Of a DNA stretch of 15,946 nt, positions 13,285-15,946 are shown one piece after another. The DNA lies in assembly GCA_030696435.1 (NCBI GenBank), contig JAUYSF010000179.1:1-15946 (forward strand), in the 5' to 3' direction. The position numbers were made by a program, and so were the translations under genes. Below the pieces are notes generated by a model. That model saw only the letters and a list, made by a program, of their open reading frames with translations, was not told where the DNA came from and ran no database searches. The DNA comes from Desulfoprunum sp. Lineage in GTDB: Bacteria > Desulfobacterota > Desulfobulbia > Desulfobulbales > Desulfocapsaceae. The number at the start of each line of letters is the position of its first letter. The stretch's first letter is position 1.

Positions 13285-14094
13285 ATGACTAACGAGGTAT
13301 TTTTTAAAGATCAGAGATTGCCCTTTGTGGAATGCCGATATTCAAACAGTAGTCTCCGAACGTTCAAAGCTCATATGCACAGAACATTCAGTGTCGGAGC
13401 CGTTGACCGTGGTCGGGTGGAGTATTCTGTTGGCGGCAGGACGGCCATCCTGTCAATTGGCGCTTTGGCGCTGATCAATCCGGAGGCCCTGCACTCCTGT
13501 AATGCCATCGACAGGGAAGGCCGGAGCTACTACATGATGTATCTCGATGTTGATTGGTGCCTGGAGGTGCAGAAGGCCCTGTGGAATGTCGACGCGTTTG
13601 TTCCGGTTGAGGAAATCCGACTGGATGATACCCTTGTATACAATCAGTATTGCGCAGTCGCAGAACGACTGATGGATCGTAACGTCCATCTGCTGGAAAA
13701 AGAGCACCTGCTTGTTGAACTGGTCTGGGAGATTTTCGGGCGGGTGTGCAGGCCACAAAGCAAGCAAGCGGGTAGTCCACAAAATATACAGGATCTCAAG
13801 TCCCTCCTTGGCGGCAATCTCAGGGATGATCTGACGCTCGAAACCCTGGCTCGTCAGTGGGGCGCCAATCCATATACCCTCCTTCGCCAGTTTAAGGCAA
13901 ATATCGGCATTACGCCCCATGCCTATCGCATGAACTGCAGGGTCGAGCAGGCCCGGCAATACCTGCAACAAGGGATGGATATTGGTGAGGCCGCCCTTGA
14001 GTGCGGCTTTTTTGATCAGAGCCATCTGCATCGCCACTTCAAGGCTATGACAACCGTCACCCCGCAGGAATACCGCGTCAATTTTATCCAATAA
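13285..14094 (+). CDS. AraC-family transcriptional regulator
   Basis: A 269-aa protein with an N-terminal cupin-type sensor domain (about residues 1-150; HMHRTFSVGAVDRGRVEYSVGG, then LINPEALHSCN) and a C-terminal double helix-turn-helix. The first HTH is LTLETLARQWGANPYTLLRQFK. The second is MDIGEAALECGFFDQSHLHRHFKAMTTVTPQEYR. It is followed 47 bp later by a LysE/RhtB exporter in the same direction, the common pairing in which the regulator senses an amino acid and activates its exporter. The effector is unknown. The ATG at 13285 has no clear ribosome site. Composition returns to that of the chromosome left of the array. Confidence 0.93.
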   Translation: MTNEVFFKDQRLPFVECRYSNSSLRTFKAHMHRTFSVGAVDRGRVEYSVGGRTAILSIGALALINPEALHSCNAIDREGRSYYMMYLDVDWCLEVQKALWNVDAFVPVEEIRLDDTLVYNQYCAVAERLMDRNVHLLEKEHLLVELVWEIFGRVCRPQSKQAGSPQNIQDLKSLLGGNLRDDLTLETLARQWGANPYTLLRQFKANIGITPHAYRMNCRVEQARQYLQQGMDIGEAALECGFFDQSHLHRHFKAMTTVTPQEYRVNFIQ

Positions 14095-14141
14095 TTTCCC
14101 CACGGACAGTTCTAAGATGCTTCTTAAAAAAGGAGAAGTAT

Positions 14142-14750
14142 ATGGAATTTGTCCTCATTGCGACCGCTCATTTTCTTGCCCTCTTGAGCCCTGGTCCCGA
14201 CTTTTTTCTCATCATGCAGGCCTCCCTGAGAATGCCACTCCGCTACGGTGTTGCAGTTTGCGCAGGGGTCGCCACGGCCAATGCAGTGTATCTCGTCTGC
14301 GCTGTCCTTGGCCTTGAGGTTATAAAAGAACTGGGCTGGCTTATGACGATCCTGCAATATTGCGGGGCGTTCTATCTTGTTTTTCTGGGAATAATGCTGT
14401 TGCGAGCGCCCAATCGGCCACTGTTCTCGGATGAACCGGGTCATATTTTACAGACTCGTCATCTGGGCCGACAGTTCCTCCTCGGCTTCATGTCCGGCAT
14501 TCTCAATCCTAAAAATGCTATTTTCTACCTGTCGCTTTTCACGGTCATGGTGTCGGAGCAGACGGGTTTTGCAACTCGATGCCTTTATGCACTGTGGATG
14601 ACGACTGTGGTGTTTGTCTGGGATGTCCTGGTTGCAAAAGTTATCAGCCGAGGCCGGATGAACTCATTGCTCTCGCGTGGGGTGTTTCTGGTGGAAAAAT
14701 TCTCGGGGCTGATGTTGCTCTTTTTTGGGATTATCCTGCCGTTTGTCTGA
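14142..14750 (+). CDS. LysE/RhtB-family amino acid exporter
   Basis: A 202-aa inner-membrane protein with five to six hydrophobic segments, the family length. It opens with LSPGPDFFLIMQASLR (the PGP signature after the first helix), followed by GVAVCAGVATANAVYL. It has FMSGILNPKNAIFYLSLF (the NPK motif) in the middle. Such proteins export amino acids or their derivatives (lysine, threonine, homoserine lactone, leucine) using the membrane potential. AAAAGGAGAA lies just before the ATG. It probably forms a transcription unit with the AraC-family gene upstream. The next gene is convergent, and a repeat element fills the gap. Confidence 0.92.
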   Translation: MEFVLIATAHFLALLSPGPDFFLIMQASLRMPLRYGVAVCAGVATANAVYLVCAVLGLEVIKELGWLMTILQYCGAFYLVFLGIMLLRAPNRPLFSDEPGHILQTRHLGRQFLLGFMSGILNPKNAIFYLSLFTVMVSEQTGFATRCLYALWMTTVVFVWDVLVAKVISRGRMNSLLSRGVFLVEKFSGLMLLFFGIILPFV

Positions 14751-14783
14751 ATTTTCTCAATAATTGATCCGGTCTTCTTCCAA

Positions 14784-14902
14784 TTCCAAATCAAGATGAG
14801 AACAAGAAGGCAAGCGCGCAGCGACGAGACAGTACATTGAGTACGGCGAGGAGCCGCACAGCGTAGCCGACGAAGTTAACGTTTGATTTGGAAATGGAAT
14901 AA
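14784..14902. repeat. Dispersed imperfect-palindrome repeat, long copy (possible bidirectional terminator)
   Basis: A 119-bp element between convergent genes, ending one base before the sthA stop. Perfect 11-bp inverted ends, TTCCAAATCAA (14784-14795 region) and TTGATTTGGAA (14883-14893), flank a GC-rich core (ACAAGAAGGCAAGCGCGCAG, then GCCGACGAAGTTAAC). The core matches the element at 1627-1696 in inverted orientation, with 45 extra bases here. It has no credible coding content; frames through it give Pro/Ser/Arg-rich peptides. The transcript can fold through its ends from either direction, so a shared terminator or an RNA-processing site for the exporter and the transhydrogenase is plausible. 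Confidence 0.8.
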
Positions 14903-15946
14903 CTACTTTCTGCCAAAGCTGTCTTCTTTGACAGGAGAAACTATCTTGCGTGTGCATTGGACATCTTCCGGTGAGCCCTTGTCAATCTGGTTTGCGGCGG
15001 AGAGGGCAGCAATCTTCAAGGCTTCGGAATAGGTCGGGTAGTTGAAAATATTGTCGACGAAGATATCAATCTTGGCGTTGTGGATCAGAGCCATCTGGGC
15101 AATATGAATCACTTCGGTTGCCCCGCCACCGAAAATATGGACCCCGAGGATCTCGCGGGTGTCGCGATGGACGATCATTTTGAGCATCCCTTCGCACTCT
15201 CCGGTGATCTGGCCTTTTGGCAGCTCGTGGTACATGCACCTGCCAACCACGATCTTGTAGTCTAAGGCTTGGGCTTCTTCTTCAGTAATGCCCACATAGG
15301 ATATTTCCGGGATAGTGTAGATGCCCACCGGGAAGATCTTTGGAAACGACTCGATCCGTTTTTTCATGCCATTGAGGGCGGCGAGTCGGCCCTGGATAAT
15401 CGAGGTCGCGGCCAGACTCGGCCAGCCGATCACATCGCCCACCGCGTAGATATTCGGGTTTGAAGTCTGGTACAGTTCATTGACCTGGATATAGCGATAC
15501 TCGTTCAGGCCGATGCCGGCCTTGTCGATATCCAGGCCTCCGGTATTCGCTTCACGGCCCAGGGCGAAAAACAGACAATCGGCCGTGAAGACTCGGCCAT
15601 CTTGTAAGAGCAACTTGGCTTCACGACCGTTTCTCTCTACCGTGAAGTCTCCGCAATTGCTGATATAGTTTATGTTGCCATTGGGGAAATTGTCCCTCAA
15701 CTGTTCAATGATCTCCTGATCGATGAATTTCAGCAGCCTCTCGCCTCTATCCAACAATGTCACTTTGACGCCGAGAGCAGCGAAGATGGTGGCATACTCC
15801 GAGCCGATAACCCCGCCACCGAGGATGATCATGGTTTTGGGTACTTGCTCGATGCCAAGGATTGAGGTGGAGTCGACGATCACTTGATGGTCAAAGGGGA
15901 TTTCGGGAGGATTGCGAGGTTGGGAACCGGTGGCGATAATGATTCG
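14903..15946 (-). CDS. sthA: Soluble pyridine nucleotide transhydrogenase-like flavoprotein (partial, N-terminus outside window)
   Basis: The reverse-strand frame is open from the right edge (15946) to TAG at 14903-14905, giving about the C-terminal 347 residues. An internal GTG at 15883 is not the start, because the protein continues upstream with IIIATGSQPRNPPEIPFDHQ, an FAD-domain motif. Visible motifs are MIILGGGVIGSEYATIFAALG (NADPH Rossmann), NPNIYAVGDVIGWPSLAATSIIQGR (second FAD site) and the dimerisation segment NYPTYSEALKIAALSAANQ. The usual His-Pro-Thr of disulfide reductases reads Tyr-Pro-Thr, as in SthA, which lacks the active-site disulfide. It would interconvert NADPH + NAD+ and NADP+ + NADH in the cytosol. 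The first FAD site and redox-cysteine region are not visible, so a related reductase cannot be excluded. Confidence 0.8.
   Translation of the reverse strand, partial: RIIIATGSQPRNPPEIPFDHQVIVDSTSILGIEQVPKTMIILGGGVIGSEYATIFAALGVKVTLLDRGERLLKFIDQEIIEQLRDNFPNGNINYISNCGDFTVERNGREAKLLLQDGRVFTADCLFFALGREANTGGLDIDKAGIGLNEYRYIQVNELYQTSNPNIYAVGDVIGWPSLAATSIIQGRLAALNGMKKRIESFPKIFPVGIYTIPEISYVGITEEEAQALDYKIVVGRCMYHELPKGQITGECEGMLKMIVHRDTREILGVHIFGGGATEVIHIAQMALIHNAKIDIFVDNIFNYPTYSEALKIAALSAANQIDKGSPEDVQCTRKIVSPVKEDSFGRK

Noticed and set aside
14757..14957. Small protein encoded in the repeat at 14784-14902
   Set aside because: Similar frames arise in both repeat copies purely from the repeat sequence and run into the sthA gene; no start signals.
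1..15946. CRISPR array, tRNA or rRNA genes
   Set aside because: No regularly spaced direct repeats and no tRNA cloverleaf or rRNA-like stretch was recognised on either strand.

Overview
The window looks like a chromosomal segment of a Gram-negative, probably anaerobic bacterium, most likely Desulfobacterota (old Deltaproteobacteria, possibly a Desulfobulbales-like sulfate or sulfur reducer). This is inferred from gene style: a cyclic-nucleotide-binding protein carrying a DUF4388/PATAN domain, a NikR regulator, polar-amino-acid ABC genes, a DUF3047 protein, and a short dispersed repeat of a kind I associate with that group. There is no rRNA or tRNA to fix the taxonomy.

Layout. Positions 1-128 hold the 3' end of an AMP-forming acyl ligase (Aas-like). 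It meets, tail to tail, a minus-strand pair: a universal stress protein (1132-1587) followed by a kinase-like protein (125-1126). Next is a minus-strand panE-type reductase (1707-2657), with a short copy of the dispersed repeat just after its stop. From a divergent promoter region (2658-2926) a plus-strand block runs permease - periplasmic binding protein - permease (2927-5606), an amino-acid-type ABC importer with no ATPase gene in view, and then an MFS transporter (5680-7041). Next come nikR (7218-7628), an exported DUF3047 protein (7702-8394) and a CNB-DUF4388 signalling protein (8670-9749).

From about 9896 to 13218 the DNA changes character. It is AT-rich and its genes are isolated, all on the plus strand. 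Three of the gaps contain bulged hairpins that look like integron attC recombination sites (11382-11444, 12346-12435, 13154-13218). I read this as a small integrase-less cassette array (CALIN-type) of three cassettes: a 486-491 aa SEC-C protein with a possible nuclease-like N-terminus; a brnT-brnA toxin-antitoxin pair in which brnT is broken by two apparent frameshifts while brnA is intact; and a YciC/UPF0259-like membrane protein. A 286-bp element with 16-bp terminal inverted repeats and no transposase sits in the R' box of the first attC, flanked by GTT on both sides.

After the array, ordinary chromosome resumes with an AraC-family regulator and a LysE/RhtB exporter (13285-14750). A long copy of the dispersed repeat (14784-14902) follows, and then the 3' part of a minus-strand soluble transhydrogenase (sthA-like) that runs off the right edge.

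Most functional statements come from motif recognition by eye. No alignment, folding or database search was run.
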